Source: Roridomyces roridus
Taxonomy: Eukaryota; Basidiomycota; Agaricomycetes; Agaricales; Mycenaceae
Length of the DNA stretch: 64,000 bases
NCBI GenBank assembly: GCA_029378245.1
Contig: JARKIF010000001.1
Coordinates: 3,348,001 to 3,412,000 of the forward strand
Reading direction: 5' to 3'
This document shows, in pieces, positions 11,220 through 22,234 of the stretch. The position numbers were made by a program, and so were the translations under genes. Each line of letters starts with the position of its first letter. Within the stretch, counting starts at the first letter, position 1. Below the pieces are notes generated by a model. That model made no database searches and was not told the DNA's origin. It worked only from the letters and a program-made list of their open reading frames with translations.

Positions 11220-13440
11220 CTAAATCGGACTCTCCACCTTCAAATCCTCATCCTTCTTCTCATCAGTCGCCGATTCTTCGTCAGACGACAGCGTCCCCGC
11301 AACTCGCTGTCTACGCTCGTCTCTGTCAGCCAGCAGCTTGATGATAACTAGACCTCTTTCAGATTCACTCCAAACAATAACAGCAAGAACGGACCGATTA
11401 CAATAAGTGCAGCAATGACCAGGCCAAAGGTCCCTGGAAAGCCTTTGCGGAAGGTCGGCGCCTCGAGTCTTCATTCGCCAAAGTTGATATGTGAAATTCA
11501 AATAATCGAGCGTGCTCACTGGGGAAATATAACAATGGGCAACCAAGCGGCGACTGCGTATTGAAGACCATTCTGCATTCAAACTCGTGAGCTTCTGTTC
11601 AAAGAGTGGTGGAATACTCACCATGCTCGACACCACGAGCGCTCGTTCTACCAGTATTGGGCTTTTCCCGAGTTTGAACTACTGCAGACGTACCTTCGTT
11701 ATCTGCCAGATTGTTAGTTGCATACAAGCGATGATGAGGAACCACTATACCGTCTTTGCAAATCTCATTCGCCCAGGTATAAAATACGGCCGTCATAAGC
11801 TGAACTCCCCCCGTCAGGAACGCAAATTCCTTGAGCTTAACCGACGGCGGCCACACAGCTAAAATGCTACACGAATATGAATCGTTGAGAACCAGACTTG
11901 CCATATTAACGCACCCATTCGGAATCAACCCGTACACAAGCGGGACGAACACCCATGTAAACCGCCTTCCCGTCAAGTCAGCCAAGAATCCCCACTAAAC
12001 AGAATTTCAGTGGAAGAATTGCAAAAGAAAGAAAGAGATACCATGAATATCGCAACAATGTTGATGAGCGCTCCACAACTCGGAATTACATTCCTCGCCG
12101 AAACACTGAATCCCTCCGCCTCTGGAACGTGGCGTCAGAAAACCAAACTGAGACCATTCAATCCAACTTACTCAGCCAAATTCCAAAGTACCCTGTCGCA
12201 GCGCAGGACGAGCCATACAGCACATAACCGAGGACAAACCAATACCAATGCCATCTCGAAAACGTCCGCTTGAGGAGCGCGAGATCGACTTTCCCCGTCG
12301 GCTGGGCCTTCCCGTTGCGAATCGCCCGCTCCAAGGCGAAAGCCTTTTCCTCATCCGAGAGGTACCAGACTTTGCAATTGGACGGGAGGTCCGGAAGGAC
12401 GAAGAAGAGGAGAAGGCCGCAGGGCACTGTCATGCATCCGCAGATGATGTAGAGCCATCTCCAGCCGGCGATTCCTAGGTGTCCGTTGAGGTTGTTGTAC
12501 ACTGCAGCTTGGAGGTAGCCCGCCATGGCTGTTCCGACGGAACCAGTGAGATGGAATATTGCGATCTGTGAGTTGAATCAGTTGGAACAACAATTGGTGC
12601 AAGTCATTTACTCGTTTGGCGAGCTCCGTCTTTGAATACCTGAAGAATATCTGAGAGGAGAAATCATTCTGGTGCTTTGGTGCGTACCAACTACCCATGA
12701 GGTATAGCAGACAGCTAAAAAGAGTGAGAGGATGTTCGACATAGTCAAGACGCAACTTACGGAAAAAAGGCCGACTCGAATAAACCGATCATAAACCTGA
12801 AAGCGTACATCTGTTGCTACGGAGTGTCTCAGAAAGTGCTGTAGCTTGCAGAATTTGTATAATCACCGAATTCTGCGCGCCTGCTTGCGCGAAGGTCCAG
12901 ATACCCCATCCAATCTCGCAGAACGCAAGATAAACCGAAGGTCGAATCTTCTGGATAATCATGGTGGACGGAACTTGCATGAGGGCGTACTGGAATCGTG
13001 TCATATAAAGCTTCGGTTGGAAGAAGAGACGCACGGCAACCGTATAGCATGTGCCCATAAAGGTGTACTGATTTCCGTTGATATTCAAGTCTTCCTTCAT
13101 CCCAGACACATCTACGACCCTCATTCAGGTGCTGCTGTTTCATAACATGAAAAACGCACATGCATTGGCCAAGTTGTTCTGGCTGGCCATGGTCCCACGT
13201 CAATTGCCTGCTTCAAGTTCGCGCCAAGCACTCACTCGAGATACTTGAGGAAGAACCCAAGACAAGAAACAACGAGGATCCCAAAGTCGAGTTTCCTGAT
13301 AAGAGCCCGTTCTTCCGGCGTCTTGAGATGGGCGTCCGAATCCCAGATGAACGACCGGAACTGAGACGGGGCGTGAGGTCTTTCGTCGTAGAGATCAGGC
13401 AAGGGCAAACCTTGGTCCAGAAACCTACAGGGCCGGTCAT
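11220..13440 (-). CDS. MFS transporter, allantoate/pantothenate (Dal5-type) permease family
   Basis: A plasma-membrane proton symporter of the anion:cation symporter group, whose fungal members import allantoate, pantothenate, nicotinate and related organic anions. The ATG at 13440 opens a 10-codon exon, then a 50-nt intron (13410-13361). Later exons encode IRKLDFGILVVSCLGFFLKYL, then DQNNLANAYVSGMKEDLN and NGNQYTFMGTCYTVA. Further blocks are QVPSTMIIQKIRPSVYL, FRFMIGLFESAFFP, SCLLYLMGSWYAPK, HLTGSVGTAMAGYLQAAVY, GWRWLYIICGCMTVPCG and, late in the gene, NGLQYAVAAWLPIVIFPQ. These are the family's usual landmarks in the usual order. The acidic tail ends VESPI at 11220. About ten exons are needed and all junctions I checked stay in frame. 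It is divergent from the nitrilase-type gene at 13769, which suggests a shared substrate. Confidence 0.87.
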
Positions 13441-13768
13441 GGAAGGGAGAGGGAAGGCAGCTCAGAGAAGCGCTCCACTGGATTCTACTTTTTATCCACG
13501 GTGTCCGATAAGCCGCCACCGCGTCTTTATTTTGCCATATCGCACAATATCAAGTTCATTGAGATTATGCACAGAAAAGTTCCACAGAAAAGTTCAAATG
13601 CAACTCGGTCGGTAAACGGGTCCATCCAGAAAAGAAGGGGAGGATAAAGCTCCCAGAAACAAAGCCAGAGAGCCAGAAGATAAGGTCCCAAGACCAGTTG
13701 ATGGAAGTTGTTGTTGGAGAGGAACAATGTCGTGATCGACGCTTCGGCCCGCTTCCTTTCCACCCACC
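13441..13768. promoter_or_regulatory. Shared divergent promoter region of transporter and amidase
   Basis: 328 bp separate the two start codons. Both genes must be driven from this interval or from introns. I see no long ORF with family resemblance and no unmistakable single motif in it. The assignment rests on gene layout alone. Confidence 0.5.
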
Positions 13769-15123
13769 ATGGTCCTCGTCGCCTGCGCGCAAATGTGCTC
13801 GACGGAAGACGTCGCAGCCAACCTAGCCATTTCCATCAAACTGGCGCGAGACGCCTCTGCCGCGGGGGCAACAGCTCTGTTCCTCCCGGAAGCCGCAGAT
13901 TACATCGCAAACGACGCGCACCAAGTGTACCTGCTCGCGGAACCGCTGGAAACGCACACCTACACTCTTGGGCTTAGAGCAGTTGCTAAAGAGCTCGGTA
14001 TATCTATCAACGCGGGTATTCACGAACGCCCTGGTCCCGACGAAGCTGCTTCGGAAGAGCCGGGCAGTGAACGAGTCTTTAACACCCATATCGCTATCGG
14101 ACCAGATGGCAATATTAGATCTGTGTATCGCAAGGTGATTCAGTTTTTCTTGGTTTTCATAACATGCTGAATGGAGACAGCTGCATCTCTTCGATATCCA
14201 ATTAAAAGACGAGGCCGCCCAAGGAATTCACGGAGGCAAATCACCCACCCGTCGAACTGGAGAGCACCAGCGCATCATACCTGGCAGCGCTATCCCAGAA
14301 CTCGTCGACATGGGCGCCATAGGCCGCGTGGGGACAGAAATTTGCTACGACATACGGTGCGCCAGCCTTCCTCTCACTCTTCACTCACTCATGATCACTT
14401 GCACCCCTAGATTCCCCGAATTGCACCTCATCCTACGACGCAAAGGCGCAGACATCATCACCATTCCCTCCGCCTTCACCGTCCCCACCGGCCGCGCCCA
14501 CTGGCACACCCTCGTCCGCTCCGTCGCCATATCGTACCAAGTCTACGTCATCGCAGCAGCTCAAGCAGGCGCCCATTCCTCGCTACGTTCATCCTGGGGT
14601 GAAGCTCTCGTATTTGATCCCTGGGGCGTCGAGCTCGGACGACTACCTTCCATCGACGAGGCGCAGGATCCGACCCAGCCGATGCCACCACAATTCCTAC
14701 TCGTAGACGTCGACCCGGCACGTGTAGAGTGCGTGTCCTTCTTCTCCCATTGTTTGCCGCAAACCCTTCTTCCAGGAGCGTCCGAGAACAAGTCCCCCTC
14801 GCGTTCCAAAAACGCGACGACGTCTACACCGTGATCGAGAAGCCGACCACGAAGAAGACGTACCAAGCCATCTTTGAATATCCCTCCACTCTGACAATGC
14901 CCCCGCCGCGGCCAAATGGTAACACACCCTTTGTATCAGTACTCTTATGCATACTTATCGTCCTCTTGACAATTAATCTGTACTTTTAGCTGCTCGATTG
15001 ATGCGAGCAGCCAAAGAATGGGAGAAGAGACCGATGGCCTTGTATCAGCGTGTACTCGGTCGAGGCGCCCGTCTCCGCAGCGCGTCCATGCTTCTCGGTC
15101 TTGCAAGGGCCTTGGTGACTTGA
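13769..15123 (+). CDS. Nitrilase-superfamily amidase (Nit1/Nit2-like)
   Basis: A carbon-nitrogen hydrolase that cleaves an amide C-N bond through a Glu-Lys-Cys triad. Exon 1 has the N-terminal VLVACAQMCSTEDVAANL and the catalytic Glu41 in FLPEAADY. The splice after SVYRK places the catalytic Lys just before LHLFDIQL. The nucleophile lies in GTEICYDIR followed, after a short intron, by FPELHLILRRKGADII. The family segments PSAFTVPTGRAHWHTLVRS and VIAAAQAG follow. The last exons encode LAFQKRDDVYTV and, after an intron GTAACA...TTTTAG, an Arg-rich tail ending at 15123. Best fit is the Nit1/Nit2 branch (deaminated glutathione amidase or omega-amidase type), but the substrate cannot be read from sequence. 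It is divergent from the Dal5-type transporter. Confidence 0.88.
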
Positions 15124-15219
15124 CTTGGGCAAATGTCACTGAAATTGCCAAGATATCTACTATACATGCGAAATCGCACGCGGTATCCAAGTAACTGATA
15201 GCATGAATGAATATACAAC

Positions 15220-17614
15220 TCACATCCACAACTTGCGCTGCAAAAGCGCACTAAACTTGTCCTCATCCACATACGCTGAAAGGTTCCCCAACACCTCATC
15301 CTTGAGCGCCGCAATCCTCACTAGTGCCTCCACACCCAATTTCGCACCCTCCTCAGCGGTGAGAGCCTCTTTCCGCATCGCGAGCTCCATATACCCCGGC
15401 TTCAGCCACTCGGCAACACCATACCGATGCCCCAGCGCAATTTTATCTATGGCCCCGGCGCAGAGGGACAGCTGGGCGATGGCGAGCGTGCGGATGTTTT
15501 GCATGCCCCACTTGTCCGCGAGGACGAGGACAGAGGTCCATTCCTCCGCCGTCTTGCACTCGTGCGAGGTGTAGTCCCTGGTCGTGGCGTTAGCAAGATG
15601 GAAAGACGATAGAATGCAAAGAATACGTACGCAGGGTAAAGCACGGAGAGGAGGCGATCGAAATCGGTCTGGCTCTCGTGCAGCGCGAAGGGAGCGCCGT
15701 TCGCGCCATAGTAAGACTCCTCATGCCACGGGAAATCCTGCGCCGACTTGAACAGATACCGATGGAGATTGTACTGCGTACTCCCAATCTGAATCGCACT
15801 GTATCAGTTTCACTTGTCAATTGGAGAAGCAGAATGAGAACCCACCCGGATCGACAGATTCCCGTCTTCATAATAGTATCGCGGGTGCCGTGAAGGAGCC
15901 CCGCAGCCCCAGCTAGCTCCAACCTCCTGCGTCCCAAGCCCATAGCCGGCGTTCCAGCTGTTGTAACCAGGGAATGAAGGCTGTCCAAAGGTATAGGCGG
16001 AAGGCTGCGCAGGGGTATACGGGTGCCCTGGATACCCCGGATAGTACACGGGGGCAGGCGGCCATGCCATGGGGTTGCTACTGTACACCGGTGCAGTGCC
16101 TGCAGGAGCGGGCTGCCACGTCATAGGAGGGGGCGTCATGCCCGAAACCACAACACGCGGCGGGGGCAAAGTCGTCGAGCTCGACGTCGTCGAAGGAGAG
16201 GGAGAACGCCGACGTCTACTGTGGCCAGTCTGCAATTCAATCGTTAGAGGGTTGGACGGACGGACCAGAGGGTGAATCTTACCGCCGGAGGCAACTCATT
16301 GTTTATCGGCCTGGAAGCGCGAGGCGAGCGCCAGTTGGCCCGGAAGTGGTGGTGCCCTCTAGGAGAGCGCGAAGGGCTTGGGCTGTGTCTGCGATGGACA
16401 CGAGGTGAAGGTGACCTTGGAGGACGGATACGGATGGGTGGTGTGCGAGAACGGCTTCTCGAGTGTCTGTGGCCACTTGGGCTGATGTGACGCAGAGACC
16501 GACTGCGGGAACGCGACCTGGCAACGTCCGATGTGCGAACAGGCGAAGGCCTGTAGTAATAGACGGGAGCCGCGGCCGGCAGATGCGAGCGAGTGGATCG
16601 AGATGAGGACCTAGAGCGTACAAGTGACCCTCTGTAGCTCGCTGGACTGCGGCCTCTGCTCCTTGACCCACGCGAGGGGGATCTCGTTGTTGACGGGCTG
16701 CGAGTCTGACTGCGCCCTCTGCTCGACCTCTCGCTCCTGTCAGGTGATGGTCCCCGGAAGAGTTCACAGGCGACGCCGGGCGTCCCAGGTGCCATTGAAA
16801 ATGGAGACGGAGACCGGCTGGAGGGTGGGAGGCTGACCGTTGGGCTCGGTAGCGATATCAACTCGGTCGCAGGGCTATCCTGAGGCGATGCGGCGCGGTT
16901 CTCGTCAACCTCATTCACCACGACGTCCAGAACAGTACTCGGTGGCCGCGGGGTGTTATACATGGCGCATGCCAAGTCAAATTGCTCCTCCCGAGGAGTG
17001 TGGAAATCGAAAAGACCCGGGCTCTCGGGGACAGTGGGCGCCGGCGGCATGTGGAGCAGGCTGCCCTGAGGACTACGGGGCCCAAAAGGACTTGGGCTGA
17101 GAGGTGGAGGTGGCCGAGGAATAGAACCCATCGAGGCAGACCACGCAGAGGGGGCTGGAACGGGATGTCCCCCAGACGAGAACCAGCCCGACATGTGAGA
17201 CTGATTGGCCTGGCCATGGTTTGTCGGTTGCTGCAATCCCCCCGTAGAATACTGGGACCAGCTCAGGCTGGGGATGGAAATGCTCGAAGCACTGTCCTCC
17301 TCGCGCTGTGTGGGTCCCTCATTGGGAGCGTGAATCGCTTGGGCGAGTAAGACCTGCCTGCGAAGAGCGGCACCCTCCGCCTCTGAGGATGGGTCCTGAG
17401 GCACCTCGGTGTACTGACCACGCCCTGCATTGGTGTGGAAATACCCAGGAATTGGGGTTAGCGTGTCCGAGTCGAGGGACCGAGGTGAGAGTAGGGAGCT
17501 GGACGACGAGGGGCAGCTGGACGCTGGCGTCAGCGGGGCGACTACTGAAGGGGCACGCTCAAGGACGCATATGAGTGGATTATGGTGTTCGTTGCTGTTG
17601 GATATGATGTGCAT
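15220..17614 (-). CDS. BTB/POZ-type protein with long SR- and Pro-rich N-terminus
   Basis: The ATG at 17614 opens a long exon (to about 16290) encoding a disordered Ser/Pro-rich segment and then an Arg/Ser-rich region with many RSRS and SRSP words. A phase-0 intron (GTAAGA...TTGCAG) joins to TGHSRRRRSPSPS and a Pro/Tyr-rich stretch. The C-terminal exons carry the folded part: IQIGSTQYNLHRYLFKSA, YYGANGAPFALHES, DFDRLLSVLYPA, WGMQNIRTLAIAQLS and DKIALGHRYGVAEWL. This is the pattern of the Agaricomycete BTB family, in which the BTB fold mediates protein-protein contacts. The stop is at 15220. The SR-rich head is unusual for that family and could reflect an RNA-processing association, which is an inference. 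Confidence 0.78.
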
Positions 17615-18951
17615 GGTGGGCAGAAGCAAAGAGAACACCGCCCGTTTTGGTGATAAGGCGGATGTGGGCGCCAATTTACCCACGCACACGGCAATTGGAA
17701 TACCTCACATCTTTGGTGACTCGAGACTCCTCGAGGCATTTATTTAATGTGATAAATGAGAAGGGTGGTAGAGGGTTGGTACATAGATAATCAGTTCCCT
17801 AAAACCTTGGACCATGCCAGATCCTTCATTCAAAACCATGACTACCCTCTCCCTCCTCCACGAACACAACGCCCGCAGTACCCGCCCATCCGCATAAAGT
17901 GTACTGTTACGTTTCCGCCGATGTCTACCCAGGGTGACCGGGTGACAGGGTCGCGCCGGCTGTAGTCGATGTCCTCGAGTCGTCAGAGAATTGTTGGGAG
18001 TTACATCATGGAGCAGGCAAGGAGCAGGATAGCATGGCATATTCAGCCAGTGGCGCCTGGAGGCCACGACCCATCAGCCCCACAAAGGTGCGAATGAGCG
18101 AACGCGAGGCAGCAAGTCAAGTACGATAGGCGGGGAATTGAGACCGAGGTAAGCAAGTCTTTTTAGCGGTGTCGCTGAAACGAGTGGAGCTGGTTGCGTC
18201 AAGGCCCTCAGACTCGAGGGTTCAGCATGGCCGCTTACTTGTAGCGTCTTCTCCGTCCAGGGAGATCAGAAAGGGGAATCACGATTCACGATGCAGGATG
18301 TTGAACGAGAACGTCGGATAGGATTCGTCGGAGAGGCAACGGAGAGCATGCATGATACTTCAAAGTCGAGTTGTTTGAACGTCCAGGCACGGAGATATAT
18401 TGCTGAGGAGACAGTGAAAGATAGGGTCATTTGAATGTGTGCCTGAGTGGCACTGGCAGCGCAATCATCTTGCAGAGAAAAGGAGCTGATGCGTGCCTTC
18501 CCGCCCCCCAGAAAGCCCAGAGTTTCTCGACCAACTCGCATTGGCGCAGCTGCTGCTAAGACGCTCGGAGACGGAGAGAGCTGGTGGCAGTGTTTGATCG
18601 TTTGCGGCAAGTTTCCCTTTTTGAGCAGTTCCCATCGGCGCCTACTGATGTCAACGTCCCCATTCAAGTTCCGGTCTCTGCCTGGTGCCAAGGCTTTTTT
18701 TTCTTCGTTTTACAGAATCCGAGCTCTTACTGTGGGTCCTGGGACTCCAGAGGAACGTCGCTCTTACCCTTCTCGAGTCCCTGCATGCCAGCGTTCGCAG
18801 ATCTCCAGGTTCGTCAAGGCAACTCAAAGCACGCCGCGGCGTCGCGTGACGGTGCCAAGAATGAATAGCAATCGGCGATGTATTTTCTCACACGGGGAAT
18901 AATCCCCTTGTTTTCATTCTCTTTCTCTCTTCCTCCTACCACATCCAATCC
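17615..18951. other. Intergenic region, no gene recognised
   Basis: 1.3 kb between the starts of two divergent genes. Several ORFs of 60-150 codons exist on both strands (for example 18266-18691 minus and 18584-18868 plus), but none resembles a known family or pairs into a plausible spliced gene. The pyrimidine-rich stretch at 18910-18940 just before the copper radical oxidase ATG is typical of a fungal core promoter. Confidence 0.45.
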
Positions 18952-21900
18952 ATGAGGGCTGCTCCCCTCTTTTTCATTCTGCCATGCCTGGCTCCTACGG
19001 TCTTTGCTGCCAAAGCTGGCTCCTTCGAAGTTCTCGGCGACACCCTGGTCAGCGCGATGATGGTGCGTACTTTACTACGGAAGCTTCCGGACTTGCTTCC
19101 CCGTATTGATTTTTCGAAATCCTAGCTCTTTCTTGGGAACAACGACAAAGTGTATATTATGGACAAGGCTGAGGGGAATGCTGCTCAGGTTAATGGTCAC
19201 CCGGTGAGTCCGCTTACCCGTGGATTGCGCGCCGGAATGCTGATTTCGGTGTGAGGCGTGGGGCTCAGTCTGGTACGCTTCCTCCCTGTCTGGAATTTGG
19301 CAAGCTCAATAGGGACGAACAGGGACCTCAACACGAACAAAGCCGAGGTCATGGAAATAAAAACGAATACTTTTTGCAGTTCAGGCGAGTTTGAATCGTA
19401 TGTTGGGAGGCAGCCGCAGCAGTCGAGCTCGCAAATTGGCACCCTGCATCCTCCCGAGGACTTCACGGAGCCACTTGGCCAAAATATCGAGCGCTTGATC
19501 TCGGCCGACGCGTCTGCCCCCGAGTTTATCTTACCAGCTGACCCCCATCCCAGGTCATCATCTTCCCAACGGTTCTTTCGCCACGTTCGGAGGGAACGGC
19601 GCAATCGGACCCGATGCCTCGCGAGGGTCTGACGGCTACGCCGACGACCCGAACTCAGCGAGTTGGGACTCGGTGGGATAAATTTCTGTTTTTTATATTA
19701 TGGACCGTCGCTGAACGGAAGCTCAGGTATATCAGGATTTTGACGGTGCCAAGTCGATACGGATTCTCAACCCATGCACAAGCGACCAAGACATGTCTGA
19801 CCCGGCATGTCAATGGTTCGACGACCCGAGCGTACTGTCAATGCAAGCCAAGCGATGGTATTCCGCCGCCGAGGCATTGGCTGATGGAACGATCACCATG
19901 ATCGGTGGTTTCGTGGACGGAGGTGCGTTTTTTCGAATCGAAATTTGTTGCAATCTCCCAACGTTTGGCAGGATACATCCTTCGACTCTACCCCAACACG
20001 GATCCTACTATTGGCGCCGAACTGAGCTACGAATTCTTCCCGTCCAACGGCCAGCCTCCCCAGGATCTCCCATTCCTTCACAAGACTTCTGGATTAAACG
20101 CCTACCCGCATGCTTTCCTGCTCAAGTATGTGTTGGTTGAATAATTAATGAATGTCATGCTGACCGGTTCCGTTAGTTCTGGCAAGATGTTCTTGCAAGC
20201 TAATCTGTCAACGAGTAAGCCCGTATCCCATTCTCACCGCCTTGCCAACCCAAAGTTCAGCGATTTGGGATTACAGCGCCAACACGGAGACTGATTTACC
20301 TGACATGCCGAATGGAGTTGTTCGCGGTATGTTCAACCAAACTCGCGCAATGGTTCAAGCTGATTTTATTGTCCAGTGTACCCAGCCAGCGCTGCCACCG
20401 CCATGCTCCCGATGACTCCAGCCAACAACTATTCTCAAACCATCATCTTCTGCGGTGGTTCAGACATGGACGACGCAGCATGGGGCAACTTTGTTTCGCC
20501 CTCGATCGCAACTTGGTATTACCCCGCATCCAAGGATTGCCAGCGCATCACGCCTGAGCCGGCGGATGGATCGGTAGCCAAGTATACGCAAGAGGACGAC
20601 ATGATCGAAGGACGGACGATGGGCCAATTTATCATTCTCCCGGATGGTAAACTCTTGGTTGTAAATGGAGGTTCGATTTTGTTCCTTTAATTATAATTCA
20701 ACACAACTAATCTGATAATTCAGGTTTGAACGGCACTGCAGGTGTGCACGATTTACCATTTTGTTTGATTCCTTGTTGATGTTTGGCAGGGTTCGGTCGA
20801 AACACCACTGCGTTCTCAACAGCTGAGATGCCGTACGGGCAGTCATACGCCTCCGGGCCTGTAGGTATGAAGTCGTCTATCATATTTACCCGATATACAC
20901 TCAACGATTCACCTCAGGTCAGCCAGCCATCTTCGACCCCAACGCGCCGAAAGGCCAGCGGTGGTCCAACGTCGGCTTCGATACCTCCCAAATAGCTCGG
21001 CTCTACCACTCCTCCGCCATCCTCCTTCCCGACGCGTCAGTCTTCATAGCAGGATCGAACCCCAACCTGGACGTCAACACGAGCACCACAGTTCCCTACC
21101 CGACAGAGTATCGCGCGGAGAAATTTTATCCCCCATATTTCTCGGCTAGCACACGTCCCGCGCCGTCGGGCATGCCGTCAACGCTCTCGTACGGCGGTGA
21201 TCCGTTTGATATCACCATCCCGGCTAGCTCGTACTCCGGATCCGGTAACGATGCCGCCGCGGCGACCATCGTTTCGGTCATTCGCCCCGGATGGACTACG
21301 CACGCTATGAACATGGGCCAACGATACCTGCAGCTGAACAACACCTACACGGTCAACAGCGACTCGAGCATCACGCTGCACGTCTCGCAGATGCCGCCAC
21401 AGCCAAACATCTTCCAGCCGGGACCCGCACTTCTGTTCGTCGTCGTCGACGGTATCCCAAGCAATGGCACACACGTTATCGTCGGCAGCGGCAAGGTCGA
21501 GAAGCAGCCGACGGCTGCCGCGAGCACGCTCCCACCTAGCGTTCTCCTGTCTGATGCCAACGGCTCTGGCTCCAGCTCTGGCTCGCCGACAGACAGCGGA
21601 AGCGCGTCTGCTGCTACGCAGAGCAGCGGCAGTTCATCGCACATTGGGCTCATTGCAGGTATTGCAGGTGGCGCAGGCGCCCTCGCTCTCATCGCCATCG
21701 GCGTAGGCATCTGCCTCGCTCGTCGCCGCCGCAGTGATCGCACACCCATGATTTCAGACAAGGCGGGAGCAGGGGCACCACAGCGTGTTTCGTTTGGTGC
21801 GGCGCCGTATGCGCGCGAGTCCCTCAAGGCGGAGAGCCAGGTGTGGCTGACGGACGAGGATGGCCACGGCCCGGGGACACCCGTGTCGAGCACGTATCGG

Positions 21901-22032
21901 GACATTGGGAACGCATCTCCCGTGTATGGATATTCCGATGCGCCCAACTCGCAGTACGTGACTTCGCAGTACGAGCAGGCCCAGTTTGACCCGTATCGGG
22001 ACCACACATCAAGGCAGTCACCCAACTACTGA
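18952..22032 (+). CDS. Copper radical oxidase (glyoxal oxidase-like, AA5), membrane-anchored
   Basis: A secreted copper enzyme that would oxidise simple aldehydes or alcohols to acids or aldehydes with release of H2O2. The ATG at 18952 begins a signal peptide (MRAAPLFFILPCLAPTVFA). The active-site Cys lies in TNTFCSSG, the partner Tyr in RWYSAAEALADG, the axial Tyr and His in RLYHSSAILLPDA and the second His in WTTHAMNMGQRYLQ. Kelch-like and C-terminal beta domains are complete. After a Ser/Gly-rich linker comes one transmembrane segment (GLIAGIAGGAGALALIAIGV) followed by RRRR and a Tyr-rich cytosolic tail. This architecture suggests a cell-surface form, with peroxide supplied near the wall. 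There are about eleven introns; one at 19385-19553 has a GC donor. The stop is at 22032. Confidence 0.92.
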
Positions 22033-22234
22033 GCTGTCTTTTTCTTTTGTTTATTTGGGGAGCCAATGGACTCGTTAGTATCTGTATTATGGACTTAATG
22101 CCTATTACTCGCACTCGTTTACATCTACGCTTTTGGCATGACGCATCAATGAGAAAGGATGGGGTTGTTTGCTAACGCTACAAGAAATGCACATGCGGTC
22201 TACAATTACACTCTACATACAAAGCCTTCAAAAC

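Noticed and set aside
16244..17689. Treating the SR-rich ORF as a separate gene starting at 17689
   Set aside because: The codon at 17689 is GTG; the first ATG is at 17614, and a phase-0 intron joins it directly to the BTB exons.
18266..18868. Candidate ORFs on both strands before the copper radical oxidase
   Set aside because: No conserved motif, no plausible splicing partner, and they overlap each other on opposite strands.
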